Part shown: positions 10,077 through 20,519 of the stretch, one piece after another
Layout: the number at the start of each line of letters is the position of its first letter
Numbering within the stretch: position 1 is the stretch's first letter
Source: Pholiota molesta
Taxonomy: Eukaryota; Basidiomycota; Agaricomycetes; Agaricales; Strophariaceae
Reading direction: 5' to 3'
NCBI GenBank assembly: GCA_014925825.1
Contig: JACGCK010000065.1
Location: 1 to 64,000 of the forward strand
Length of the DNA stretch: 64,000 nt
Notes under the pieces: model-generated
The model's input: only the letters and a program-made list of their open reading frames with translations
The model's database searches: none
What the model was told of the DNA's origin: nothing
Program-made: the position numbers and the translations under genes

Positions 10077-13050
10077 TCAATTCCCAAGCACATTCTTCCA
10101 CTTCACCCCACCCACATCCCCCAACACCTTCTCCACCTCGCCCTGCTCAATATTCAAAAGTAGTCTCCTCTCATCTGGATGTTTCCGCGCAACAGCCGCT
10201 CCGTACTCAACGATGACCGCACGTGAGGCGACGAGGGAGTCGAGGACCATGACCAGCTCGGCAGGCGTGGGTTTCCGCCGCGGGTCGTCTTCTCCAGGTA
10301 GTGTGTCCATGTATATGAGGTGCTGGTGCTGGACGTCGCCCCATTTAATCTCCTCCACGCCCTCGCGCTTGACGCACTTGACGAGGGAAGCGAGCATCAG
10401 CCGCTCGTGGAAGCTCAGATCGCGTAGGTACGCTGCCGTCGGCGTGTTCTGTATGGTCTGCACGACTTCCTTTACATGAGGGGCTTTCACTGTGGCCTTC
10501 GTGGCCTTCACTAGCTCCACTGCGCGTCTGAATGGCATCTCAATACATGGATTAAATTTCAGGATACGCAAGCGCTCACCGGCAAATATCCAACACCCTC
10601 CTCGCGTCGCCCGTAATCCGGCTAACAGTCATCGCCGCAAGCTTAATCGCATCAGGCGCAATCACCGCCTTCTCATTTGCCTCCTCCTCCCCGTCCAGAC
10701 TCTCTCTTGCGCTCTGCAGCCTCGCCTCAACGATTTTCTCCAGCTGCTCACGTGTATATGGCTGGAAATTAATACGGATCATCCCTAGCCGACTGCGCAC
10801 GCGCCCGGTCATGACGCGCTCGGGCAGGTCCATGGTGTTGGCGACAGCGATGACGACGAGGCGTGAGTTGACGAGTGTGGGCCAGTTGAAGAAGTTGTAG
10901 ACAACGTCTTGCTTTGAGGTTACTAGTTGGTCGAGCTCGTCCATGAGGACTACGCTGTATTTAAGACATAGGTTAGCAATAGATAGAGGATCAGGAAGAT
11001 GTAGGTGTCTGTACCATGCGTGTCCTCCTGGGCCACGGTTTCCCGTTGCGAAATGTCGCGTAAGTGATTTGAGGCTCTCCTTCGCGCTGAGGCGGAGATG
11101 GCCTTCTTTGGCGACGTCGTGTCCCGAAATTCCTTCCCAGAGGAGACTATACGCCGCTGATGGTTCTGGGATTTTCAGACCGTTAATCTCGACATAAGTA
11201 AATGGATTGGTTTCCTGTTATAAATTCACTGATCAGTAGAAGAAAAAGAGAAAGGCCATAGACGACATACACTATTTTGCGCCATGCGCTTCAACTCCTT
11301 CACCACCGAATGCACGGTCGCTGTCTTCCCAGTCCCAGGTACACCTGAAATATCTACCGAAACGTATCAACACCGTTAGGAGCCAGAAATGAAAACTCGA
11401 CTCAAACTCACAAACACATCCACCACTCCCTTCCTCCAAAAGCTCGCCCACACACCTCAACACCCGCGCATACTCCTCCTCGCGACACGGCAGCACATCC
11501 GGCCTGCTGCCCACATGCAGCGCGTGCATCGACCGGAGCCACAGGTCCTTCGGTAGATGCGCCATGCTCGCCTGGAACGTGAGCGACTGCTCTGGATTCC
11601 GGACGGCGAAGGTCGTCGATTTGCGTTTGCGCGGCGACGCGGTCGGGTTGTCGGGGTTGGCGGCGCTGCGTTTTCGGCGCTTCGCTAGCACGGCTTTGGA
11701 GTGCGGCGTGGGCTGCACGAAGGTGGTTTTACTGCGCTTGCGGGGTGTTCTTTGCTGCGCGCGTTTTCGTTTGCGCGGGGTGTGCGGGTTGCCTGGGTCG
11801 TCGTCGTCGTCATCAGGTTCATCCTGGTCGCCGTCGCCGTCTGACGCGCTCTGTTCATCGGGGTCCACGCCGTCTTCGTCGTCTTCATCTGTTTCATCGC
11901 CTTCGTACTCGTCAGAGTCATCGACCTCGGATTCGGAGATTTCCTCTAGGGGATCCTGTTTCTTCTTCCCTTTCCCTTTCGCCTCCCGGTTTGGCTTCGG
12001 AATGACATCCCAGAGAAGACCTGCGCCCCATGTTGACGGGTCAGCCCCTTTCGAGCTCGACCCCGACGCGTTTTGCGGAGGCTTCGACTGTATCAAGCAG
12101 TCTGTGCGATGCCGCTCCCAGCTGAGGTCGTAGAATATACCACGGCGCGAGTCGACCGCATAGCGGCAGTAGAAGTTCTTGTCTGGATCTGTGTCTAGTT
12201 CCGTGGGCTCTGCCTCGTCGTCGTCGTCGCTGGTGGGGGAGAAGCGCGTGCTTTGCTTAAGAGGCGAGCTTGGGCCGCCCCGGCCGCTCTTTGAGGGCGT
12301 CGTTGGGGGTTTGGAGCGTGGATTGGGGACGTAAATGTAGCTGGGCTTCTTGATCTGCTGTTCCTCTTTGGGTGCTCGAGTGCGTATGCCTGAGACGGCG
12401 CAGCGCGAGAGGATGGCGCCGGGGGTGATGACGTCCTTTGCGGCAAGTGTATAATATATCTCGTTCTATTTCATCATGTCAGTATCAAAAATGAGAATAT
12501 AATATCTGATTACACTGACCTCTTCGTGTTCGCGCTCAGCACGGTGGTTCGCCATCTCACTCAGTCTAACGAACCAGTGGATGCGGATGCACATCTTACT
12601 CGGGTCCTCCGCCACCGCCCCGCCCTTCGCCCGCGTCTGCCACATGGCCACGATAATCCCGATGCTCGGCGGGCGCTTGACAGGAGACAGCGCGTCGGTC
12701 TCGACCATCACTGGCGTGCCGACGCGGTACACCTGTAGCTCGGCCTTGCCCATGCGGATGCCCTTCACGCCGCGGTAGCTCGTCGCGGTGCGCTTCATCT
12801 TGAACGCTTCGTAGAACACGGTTTCGGTCTCTTCTGCGTCGTCATCGTCGTCGGTTTTTGAGTCTGGGAGCTCGCCGAGTTCGTCGGGAAGTGAGTCGAG
12901 CTCGGTGTTCGTCTTGCGCACGTAGATGGGTTCGCCTGTCCACACACATTCGAGGATGTTCTTGTGGTTCAGCTTGGTGGAAGGGGTTGCTGTGGGTTGG
13001 TTACGCCGAGAGCGACGCGTAGGTGTCTGCGGAGCGGGTTCGCGAGCCAT
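10077..13050 (-). CDS. ORC1: Origin recognition complex subunit 1
   Basis: Six exons: 13050-12520, 12465-11412, 11353-11271, 11214-11015, 10954-10580 and 10527-10077, with introns of 54, 58, 56, 60 and 52 bp. All phases close, giving 897 aa. ORC1 is the ATPase subunit of the complex that marks replication origins and loads MCM with Cdc6. An N-terminal BAH domain (about residues 40-200) spans the first junction (ERE HEE|NEIYYTLAAKDVITPG). A long acidic and basic linker follows (D/E runs; KRKRAQQRTPRKR). The AAA+ core has Walker A ISGVPGTGKTATVH near 530, Walker B VVLMDELDQL near 624 and sensor 1 IAVANTMDLPERVM. The C-terminal exon holds the winged-helix region (LSFHERLMLASLVKCVKREG). The start was chosen at MAREPAPQTP because the frame upstream is not protein-like. 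Part of exon 5 is copied in inverted orientation at 13371-13581. Confidence 0.97.
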
Positions 13051-13370
13051 TTTTCGAGTTCGTCGTTGTTGAGAATGACGAGCAACCAAGGTCCAACGAG
13101 CGTGACTACGGTTATGAATATTATAAGCCACGGGACGTGACATTCGCGTGTTTCTCGTGCTATAAAAGTCACACCGACTTTCTTCTACTAAGTACCAACT
13201 TTCTCTTGATGGTGTGTTATACTTATTCATGGACCATGGTTGCATAACTTGCGATGGCGAAATAGTCAGGCAATAGCTCAGGTTTCAAAAATCAATGAAA
13301 AAATGGTAATTGGAAAATACATCTTCTCAGAATCAACCAAAATATCTGTATTCATTTGGTATTCATTGTA

Positions 13371-13581
13371 TATTAACTTTCAGTCGTATACACGAGAGCA
13401 GTTGGAGCAGATCGTCGAGGCGAGGCTGCTGCAGAGCGCAAGAGAGAGTCTGGACGGGTCACGGGAGGAAGAGGGAGTGAGAAGGCGGTGATCGCGCCTG
13501 ATGTGATTAAGCTTGCTGCGATGACTGTTAGTCAAATTACGGGCGATGTGAGGAGGGTGTCGGATATTTGCCAGCGAGCGC
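13371..13581 (+). pseudogene. Inverted partial copy of ORC1 exon 5
   Basis: Read on the plus strand, this stretch closely matches the minus-strand ORC1 sequence at about 10570-10785. It encodes SYTREQLEQIVEARL where ORC1 has PYTREQLEKIVEARL, and VSDICQ where ORC1 has VLDICR. It contains indels (an extra CTG, and a length change after SLDG) that break the frame, and it has no start, Walker motifs or neighbouring exons. Similarity continues past the exon 5 donor (GTGAGCGC in ORC1, GCGAGCGC here), so it arose from genomic DNA rather than spliced mRNA. Confidence 0.85.
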
Positions 13582-13790
13582 AAATGATTCCTTCCGCACA
13601 CCCCATGCGCGTCTAAGTCGTAAGTTTTGCGCAACTTTTGCCCGCACCCCCCTTTCAATCCAAGAATTATCTTCCACGGCTTTAATCTTAATCCAATCGA
13701 CGTCTTCAACAAGATTCCTAGATTGAATACCATGCCTACAGAGATCATCAATGTCAAGAAACCCATTTCACCTCACGTTCGAGAAATTAC

Positions 13791-16358
13791 TCACTTATCG
13801 GAGATATGGGCAAATAGATCACATGGCTTCCACAACCGATGCCTGGAAGACGGGCATCGCAAGACAAATTGACAATAGACAAAATCTACGCCTTTAATTG
13901 GTTTGGTGATGGCGTGTCTATAATAAACAAACATGAGAACAGAAGTTCTTTGAATCAATGGAATGCAACATACACTACCCTGGCACAGTGTGTGCCGACT
14001 TCTGCCCTCTTTACAGGCTGGAACCAGATATTGCAGTGTTGACATGTCCAATTTGCCTCAGCAGACAGCGGGAAAGGTGGTTGCTCGATGGCGAGGATAG
14101 ACACTGTCAGAGCCTCAGATAGAACATCAAATACAACGTGGTCGTGGTGTGGATCCTTCGGCCATACATTTTTTTTCGCGTGGTTGAGCTATTTATGAAG
14201 TCAAACATGGTGAGCAGCCAAAATGATGAATTGAAAATGAACAAATAACTCACACATTCCCGCCAGGTCATGGCTTCAAGGTCGCGCCCCGCTTGCCAAC
14301 TAAATTCACACATCTTACAGATGAATCGCTTGTTCAGCGTGTCAAGATCCTTCGCCAGCACAAATCGGAGATCAAGGTGAAGGAGCTCCGCCAAGTTCTT
14401 GAGGGCTTGGTATGCTCGATCACTAAAGCAAAATGAATTTGCTGAATCCATAACATCGACATTTTTTTGGAGCATGATTCAATATGAACACCCGCATCTT
14501 CCCAGCCGAAAAAGATATAATATCGACAACACTCGAAGACAGCCATGGCCAGTCCTAAGAAATCATCAGGGTTCGAATCCTCGGTCGCCTCTTTTGGAAG
14601 AAAACCCGTCTCCAGCAGAATTGTGAGCAATCGACGCTTCTTTGTTGCCCAGAATGTTTTGATGAAATGCAAAATCTCCTGTTGAGCAGAGGAAGCATCC
14701 AATTCACCCACTGATTGTTTTGAGTCATGAATGTAATCTGCAAAGATTTGATGGGAGTAAAGGTGAGCTGGGTCAGGCAGATACGGTTTCTTGTCGCGAG
14801 TTAGAAATGTGACATTCTTCCAAAAAATCGCGATGATGCGTTTCTTCCGCTCGGCCACACGTTTATCGTGCTCGTATAAGAGGCGGCATCTTTTGCATTC
14901 TTCCAGTATCGATTTTATCTTCCGAAATACTTCGAAAAAGTAATAACAAATGAAAATATATAAGAAGAGATGCAGACATATACCAAGCAACTGAGAGACT
15001 CACTCGATCTGCTTGATGTGGAGTCCAGGTAATTAAAATATATTAGTTTTTGAGCTGCTTTCACATCTCTCGGGTCGTGTCCTTGCTTCAGAAGAGCCTT
15101 TTCGCCTCTACAAAACTCAGTATGGATAGTTTAAAACAGGACGAAACTGAAATTAATACTCACTTTGCCTTTAAAGTGGGAATGGAATCTCTGAAAGTGA
15201 CTCTACCGTTTTCACGAATGTCCCATGCCCATAGGTCGCAGCGTATCGAGTGCTTGCAAATTATGAAGAGGATGAGCCAGAGTAAGCTAGACCAGAAAAA
15301 GAGAGCATACATCCACACGTTCCCGCACGGCGGCTCCAGTGATGCTTAGAAATGTCTGGTAATGGGCCTCCGCATCTGGAGTGCCAGATCGAATATCCAA
15401 TAGGTACTTGCGCATTTCGTGTGCTCGTTCCGTAACTTCTTTGAGGGAACATCTGTATTTTTCTCGGTACTGAGGGGGAAAGAACCCTGAATATTTCTTT
15501 CCAGTCAGCAGAAGTCATATATACTCAGGTGAAAGAGTATCGTACTCTGATCATGATAAGTCTTCATAGAAATATTCCAAAGGTTATCTAGCTGGTGATC
15601 GAATTCCCCAATTATAGGTTGTATTGTGTTGGCTATGTTCTCGTCGTTGAAAGGTAAACGGTCTGAGGCCTATTTGTAGAGTAAGGCATGCTTAAACGAA
15701 GCAGTCACAAGCAGCACTGACCCAGCAGTCACATCTTCTACGTCGAAATGCATACTCAACAAGACAACTCTCCTTACCACAAGCCTAAAGAGCGATAGGT
15801 AAGATGCCCAGAAATGCCAGAGATGGGGATGAAAACACGAACATCGCAGGTCGCAGGACCAAAGATTAAGCAAGCCCACTTCGGCGCTGAAACGTCGTCG
15901 GGATACATCGGAATATCAGGGTGATTCGTGAAAGATTCTTTCCAGACGGCGGTAAAATTCTTGTCTAGTAGGAAATGTCTGAGGGCCTTCGTTGCACGGA
16001 TTGCATGATACAGGTCTATTGGATGGAGGAATCCAAATATCTGAGGGACAATCAGTACATCGAAGCCCCAACGAAGAAAGAATCATACTGAGATAATCCT
16101 ACTTTCGGTCGTGTCGGTTTCATCTGAATCCTGAGATTTGAAAACACATAGTTCCTGACATGGTTTCCTGTAAACGATCTCGCTGAATAACATCATCAGT
16201 ACTGATACAACAAACGACGGACCACCACTCTTCTTGAACCAAGAAAAATGTGGCTTGAACTGCCAATCGATTCCTTCCTCCCAAAGCTCTTCTAGTAGCT
16301 CGCTTGAAGTTAGATCACTGAAAGGAGATTGGTATGGAGATATGACGATAGTGTTCAT
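13791..16358 (-). CDS. F-box protein with C-terminal zinc-ligand pairs, multi-exon
   Basis: Exons that close in phase include 16358-16089, 16040-15843, 15784-15722, part of 14990-14492, 14441-14254, 14188-13974 and 13917-13791; those around 15680-14990 are approximate. Exon 2 begins IFGFLHPIDLYHAIRATKA, the second half of an F-box, then FTAVWKESF and PKWACLIFG, typical of a large agaric F-box family. Exon 3 supplies paired cysteines (TCDACGKESC then RRRRCDCW). The C-terminal part has FICKMCEFSW, TWRECV and WTCQHCNIWFQP, then HAITKPIKGVDFVY, all in the expected family order. The first F-box half looks degraded (TESRIIS instead of LPVELIIS, which survives in the neighbouring relic), so exon 1 may be a replaced or mispredicted start. 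A role as a ubiquitin-ligase adaptor is inferred; substrates are unknown. Confidence 0.65.
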
Positions 16359-16689
16359 GGTTGGATGGTGGTAAGAATGAAAGTGTCAACTGGTTGATTT
16401 TAAGGCGAACGGGGCTCGGTGATGGACGAATGTGACTCGAAATCATTCGTTATTACGAGTACAGAGAGACAAGCGACAGTGCTGGACGGACAGGCCCAAG
16501 CCTCGTTGGCTGTCATTACATACATAGTCAAGCAGATCAAATTCCCCACATCACACACGAACTTCGAGATATGGGCGAGTTTGGGGCAAGTTTTATGGTG
16601 TCCTTCATATAAGGCAAAATCCCCGCGCCAGCGCCTATGCGAAGGATCCACAAAGGAGGTCTTTCGTTGCGCGAATTCGATGATAAGTA

Positions 16690-16842
16690 CAGGTCTATTG
16701 GATGGAGAAATCCAAAGATCTAGGAAGTGATCAGTGTATGAAATCTCAGCGTTAAGGAGAGCCTCATACCGAGATAATCAGCTCAACAGGGAGAGCGTCC
16801 CACAGCGTCTTCAAGTTCCATCTCACTCTCAGCCTTGTCCAT
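16690..16842 (-). pseudogene. Broken 5' fragment of an F-box paralog
   Basis: On the minus strand an ATG at 16842 opens an acidic N-terminus. A one-base frame change then leads to DALPVELIIS, a 48-bp-class intron (GTATGAG...CTAG), and IFGFLHPIDLY, nearly the same as exon 2 of the gene at 13791-16358. Similarity stops abruptly after IDLY. It is therefore a truncated, frameshifted relic of the same family, and it keeps the intact F-box start that the neighbour lacks. Confidence 0.65.
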
Positions 16843-17278
16843 TTCGCCCGGATCCTCAGAGGTTAGAAAGCAACACATATAAGTATGTCCAGTATATGTC
16901 GGGAGAATTGATGGGAGGGTGCAGCCAAACACGACCACACTTCCATCTGCGCGATGTGTGGTGTGTGGTCGCCGACTCGCTCGTCAACGTCAAGACTCCC
17001 CGCAAGACCGTCCCCAAAATCCGTGCTGTAAGTCTGTCCATCCGCATCCCCAGATCCGCCAGAGCACAAAGAGACTCGTTTCGAGCCGTTTGGAGGGGTG
17101 GAACTGGATGGATGGCCTCTCGCCTTTCCGGATGACGACTGACGCCGTTTTTTTGCTGCAGCCGGAACCCAGTGCGAATCACCGTCGCAGTATGTGCCGC
17201 CTCTTGCCCCACGATCTGTCCCTAAACCCGTCGTTTTGTCGCATTTCCAGCTTCCGCAAATAAACCCGCAGGCCCAGC
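16843..17278. other. Upstream region of RPS10
   Basis: No gene seen. It holds the presumed promoter and 5' UTR of the eS10 gene; GT/AG pairs compatible with a leader intron exist but cannot be decided from sequence alone. Confidence 0.4.
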
Positions 17279-17835
17279 ATGATTATCCCTAAGCAGAACA
17301 GGCGCATCATCTACGAGAACCTCTTCAAGGGTGCGTCGCAATAACCTGGCGTTGATGGAAATTTGGCCAACAGATCTTTCTGCAGAGGGTGTCCTTGTCG
17401 CCAAAAAAGACTTCAATGCGCCCAAGCACGAGGAGCTCGACGTCCCCAACCTGCAGGTCATCAAGGCTCTCCAAAGCCTGACTTCCAGGGGCCTCGTCAA
17501 GACCCAGTTCTCTTGGCAATGGTACTACTACGTCTTGACCCCCGAGGGTGTCGAGTACCTCCGTGAATGGTGCGTATTCCTCCTTTTCTTGCCTCTTTTC
17601 TCGCCTGATCTTTCCTAGGCTTCACCTCCCCGCCGAGATCGTCCCTGCCACCTACAAGAAGGCCGTGCGTCCCCCCCGCCCTGCTACCGTCCGCCCCGGA
17701 GCTGGTGGCGAGGGCGGTGCCTACCGCGCCCCCCGCGGCGACCGCGAAGGATACCGCAGCAAGAAGGAGGATGGTGCTCCTGGCGAGTTCAGGCCGCAAT
17801 TTGCTGGTGTTGGACGGGGTGCTCCTCGGGAGTAG
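17279..17835 (+). CDS. RPS10: 40S ribosomal protein eS10 (S10e)
   Basis: Three exons: 17279-17330, 17386-17569 and 17619-17835, with introns of 55 and 49 bp; the phases close to 150 aa, normal for eS10. The start [17 protein letters not shown] and the core [39 protein letters not shown] and YLREWLHLP are the diagnostic S10_plectin-type sequence. The basic Arg/Gly-rich tail ([19 protein letters not shown]) is typical. It is a component of the small-subunit head near the mRNA entry region. It converges with the glycosyltransferase gene ending at 18000, leaving 164 bp between the stops. Confidence 0.97.
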
Positions 17836-17999
17836 ATTTTGGGTGCGAGTCTATTACATTATCCATTACGACGATCAGAATCTGTGGTATGAGCATGTCA
17901 TATGTACCCCATGCTATGCTATCTTTCGCTATGCAGGATCTCCTTTTTTTCTTTTATCTCGCTGGCTTTTGCAATATACCTGACCAAATTCCATCTCGG

Positions 18000-20030
18000 T
18001 CAACCGAAAATCTCTACAACGTTCCTCAAATGCGATTCGCGACTTCGACTCCATTCGTCATTCCTTGCTTCAACCACCTGTTTTGTGAACGAACTGTTTT
18101 TTGATCAGCACCTCCGTTTGTTTTGAATGCCAAATGCACCTTACCTTCTCCGACTACACCTGCTTGCGCCACTGACGAATAAATTTGCATTGATACTGAC
18201 GAGCTTGTCCAGTATACCCAGCGTACCAGAATCTTGCAGCAGCTCCGAATCCACGCCTTTCTCCACGCCTTTGTTGGTTTCTATTGCCTCCGCAAAGTCA
18301 GTCAATACCCAGTGGCTCAATTCTCCCTCTTTGACAAATGCCTTTCGCAGAATATCGATGGCCTCTTCATGCCGCACCCCAAAATCCCGGAAAGTGCCTG
18401 ATTTCGCAATAACCGCTGGCCGCCTCTGCGATGGACTGTGTTCGACGACGGGATACGGGTAGTCGCTCGCGAACCAGACGGTCGTGATATTCTCCGCGAG
18501 CGCAAAATCGCGGAGGAGCCGGGACAGGACGTCGACGAGCGCGTGCGCGCAGTCTTCGAGCAGCTCGGGGCTGACGGTCTCCATGCGCCACTGGACGGCG
18601 AGATACGGGGCTTTTGGCGCGTGCCGCGCGGCGAGGTCGTGCATGCGTTGGGAGTATCGCAGGGGCGTCGCGGAGGCTGGGAATATCGGGTGGCGCAGAT
18701 CCCAGTTGACGACGAGGACGTCGGGCTCTGGCGGCGTCGCGGGGCCGCTAGTCAAGGCGTCGAATGCGAGCGGTATCGCGAACGTATCCTGCTGCGCCGC
18801 CCGTGAAGAAACGGACGAGAACGCGTCGACGACGGAGTCGCCGATGAGCCTGACGCTGCCGTCTTTGCTGATCGCGTTCGTGGTGGCCATGAACACCGGC
18901 ATCGTCTCCAGCGCGAGCTTGTCCAGCTTGCTCGCGAAGCACCCCGGGAGATCGCGCTCCCAGGCCCCGAACGCGTGGTACGCCAGCACCGACACGTCCG
19001 GGTTGGCGTACACGGCGTCCTCGCGGAACCGCGTGTGCGCGGGCAGCGACGCGCCGATGGAGATCATCTGCGAGCGCACCGCGCGCGCGCCGTCCAGCCA
19101 CGCCCGGAAGCTCTCCTGCGCGACGAACCCATCCTCAGGCGCCGCCGCGCCGCGCTCCCCGCCGCCCGCGAGCGACCGCACGTCGTAGTACGCCCCCAAG
19201 TCCCACCGGAAGCACGCGCCGACCTTGCTCCGGCCGACGTTCGGGAGCACGAGCGTGCGGTTCAGCGCACGCGCGAGAAGCGCGAGCTGCGCGAGGTGGA
19301 TGCGCGCCTTCGACTCCTGCTCCGCGATGCGCAGCGGGAGGAGGAAGCGGCACGGCCGCGGGTGCGTGGCGGAGGGGCACAGCGCGTCGGCGGTGGCGCC
19401 CGCGGCGGGTGTGCTCCCGGGCGGCGGCCGGGCGGGGCGTTCCGGGATGCGGGTCACTTTCGGTGGCCAACTCGCGTGGTCGGCCGGGGTGGGCGCCGGG
19501 GGTGCGGCGGGGAGGCGGTAGTACTCTGGCGCGTAGAACTGCTGCATCCGGTCGAGCTTGGCGAGCACCGTGCGGTCGACGAGCGGGTAGTTCCATTTCG
19601 CGCTCGTGCGCGGCGGCGGTTTGGCGCCGCCCGCGTGCGTGGCGTTCTGCCCCTTCTGCTGCCCGCGGGTGTGGTTCGTGCCGTGCGGAGTGGTGCCAGA
19701 AATTCCGTCTCGCCGGCTGCCCAGCGCGCTGGGGCGCCGCCCGCTGCGCATATATGCTTGGAAAACGACGAGGAGGAGGAGCGCGGACCAGAAGCAGCGC
19801 AGCTTGGTGGGGCGGAAGCGGTATCGGACGGTTTTGCGAATGCTGTTCGGGGTGAACCAGGCACCCGCCGCGCTCTCCATCGGCCCCCGCTGGGCGCTGT
19901 CCTCTCCTTTCAATGAACGCGCACGCAGCATGGACATCTTTCGCAGCCTGTGCACCTGACCAGTGGATGATGGGATGGCCGGGTCGATGTCTGTCGCTGG
20001 CGAGGATAGTGCGGGTGTGCCCTCCACCAC
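18000..20030 (-). CDS. O-fucosyltransferase-like type II membrane protein
   Basis: Two exons, 20030-18145 and 18093-18000, with a 51-bp GTAAGG...ACAG intron; the phases close to 659 aa. After a long basic N-terminus comes one membrane anchor (about residues 78-96, LRCFWSALLLLVVFQAYMRS). A Pro/Ala-rich stem follows, then the catalytic-type region with RFLLPLRIAEQESKARIHL, LNRTLVLPNVGRSKVG, YLAVQWRMETV and FASDYPYPV. These match the fungal GDP-fucose protein O-fucosyltransferase-like group, in which the RMET stretch carries the conserved Arg. The second exon adds RSSFTKQVVEARNDEW, a common family ending that the unspliced frame lacks. An alternative start at 19937 (MSMLRARS) is possible. It is lumenal in the Golgi or ER by inference; the acceptor is unknown. 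It is only distantly similar to the gene at 4353-5951. The coding region is very GC-rich. Confidence 0.8.
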
Positions 20031-20519
20031 ATGGCGTTGTTTGGTATTGCCCTTCAGGTCTATTTCGATCGTCTACCGCGAAAATCACTCTTCACCAGCT
20101 ATATTTCTTGAACCATAATCTAATTGCGTCCGCGATTAACTGTCAGCAAGATACTTTCATTCGTTGGGTGGATGAAGTGCCCTGGTAGGTCGCCTTTATT
20201 CAAGTTCGCTCCCGCGGTTTAGGCTATACCGTAGCCTGCCTCATGCCCATCAGCTTATCTGCGTGGGTATACGCGTCCTGGCATGCTCCCTCCTCGTTGT
20301 GCGAAACCTACCTCGTCCCTGTCAGGGATTACACATTTAGTGCTCCGGGAGTTGTGCCACTGCTTGTGGCCGTCCTTTATGAACGCCAGTTTCGCTTGCT
20401 GCGTGTGTTTTTTATTATTCCTGTCTTTGTATCACACCGTCCCCGCACCAGGCAAGGTCGGTCGTGATTCTTATAATACGTGCACGCTGACATTCTGTAT
20501 GCTTTTCAAGTAATCATCT
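20031..20519. other. Divergent promoter region
   Basis: Lies between the divergently transcribed glycosyltransferase (minus) and F-box (plus) genes. No coding region is supported. It probably contains both promoters. Confidence 0.4.

Noticed and set aside
14560..14600. GGTTCGAATCC, like a tRNA T-loop
   Set aside because: No matching T-stem, acceptor stem or anticodon arm around it; it lies within F-box coding sequence on the minus strand.
19135..20088. 317-codon minus-strand ORF overlapping the second glycosyltransferase gene
   Set aside because: A shadow frame in very GC-rich coding DNA; composition is Arg/Ala/His-rich with no domain, while the overlapping frame has family motifs and a membrane anchor.
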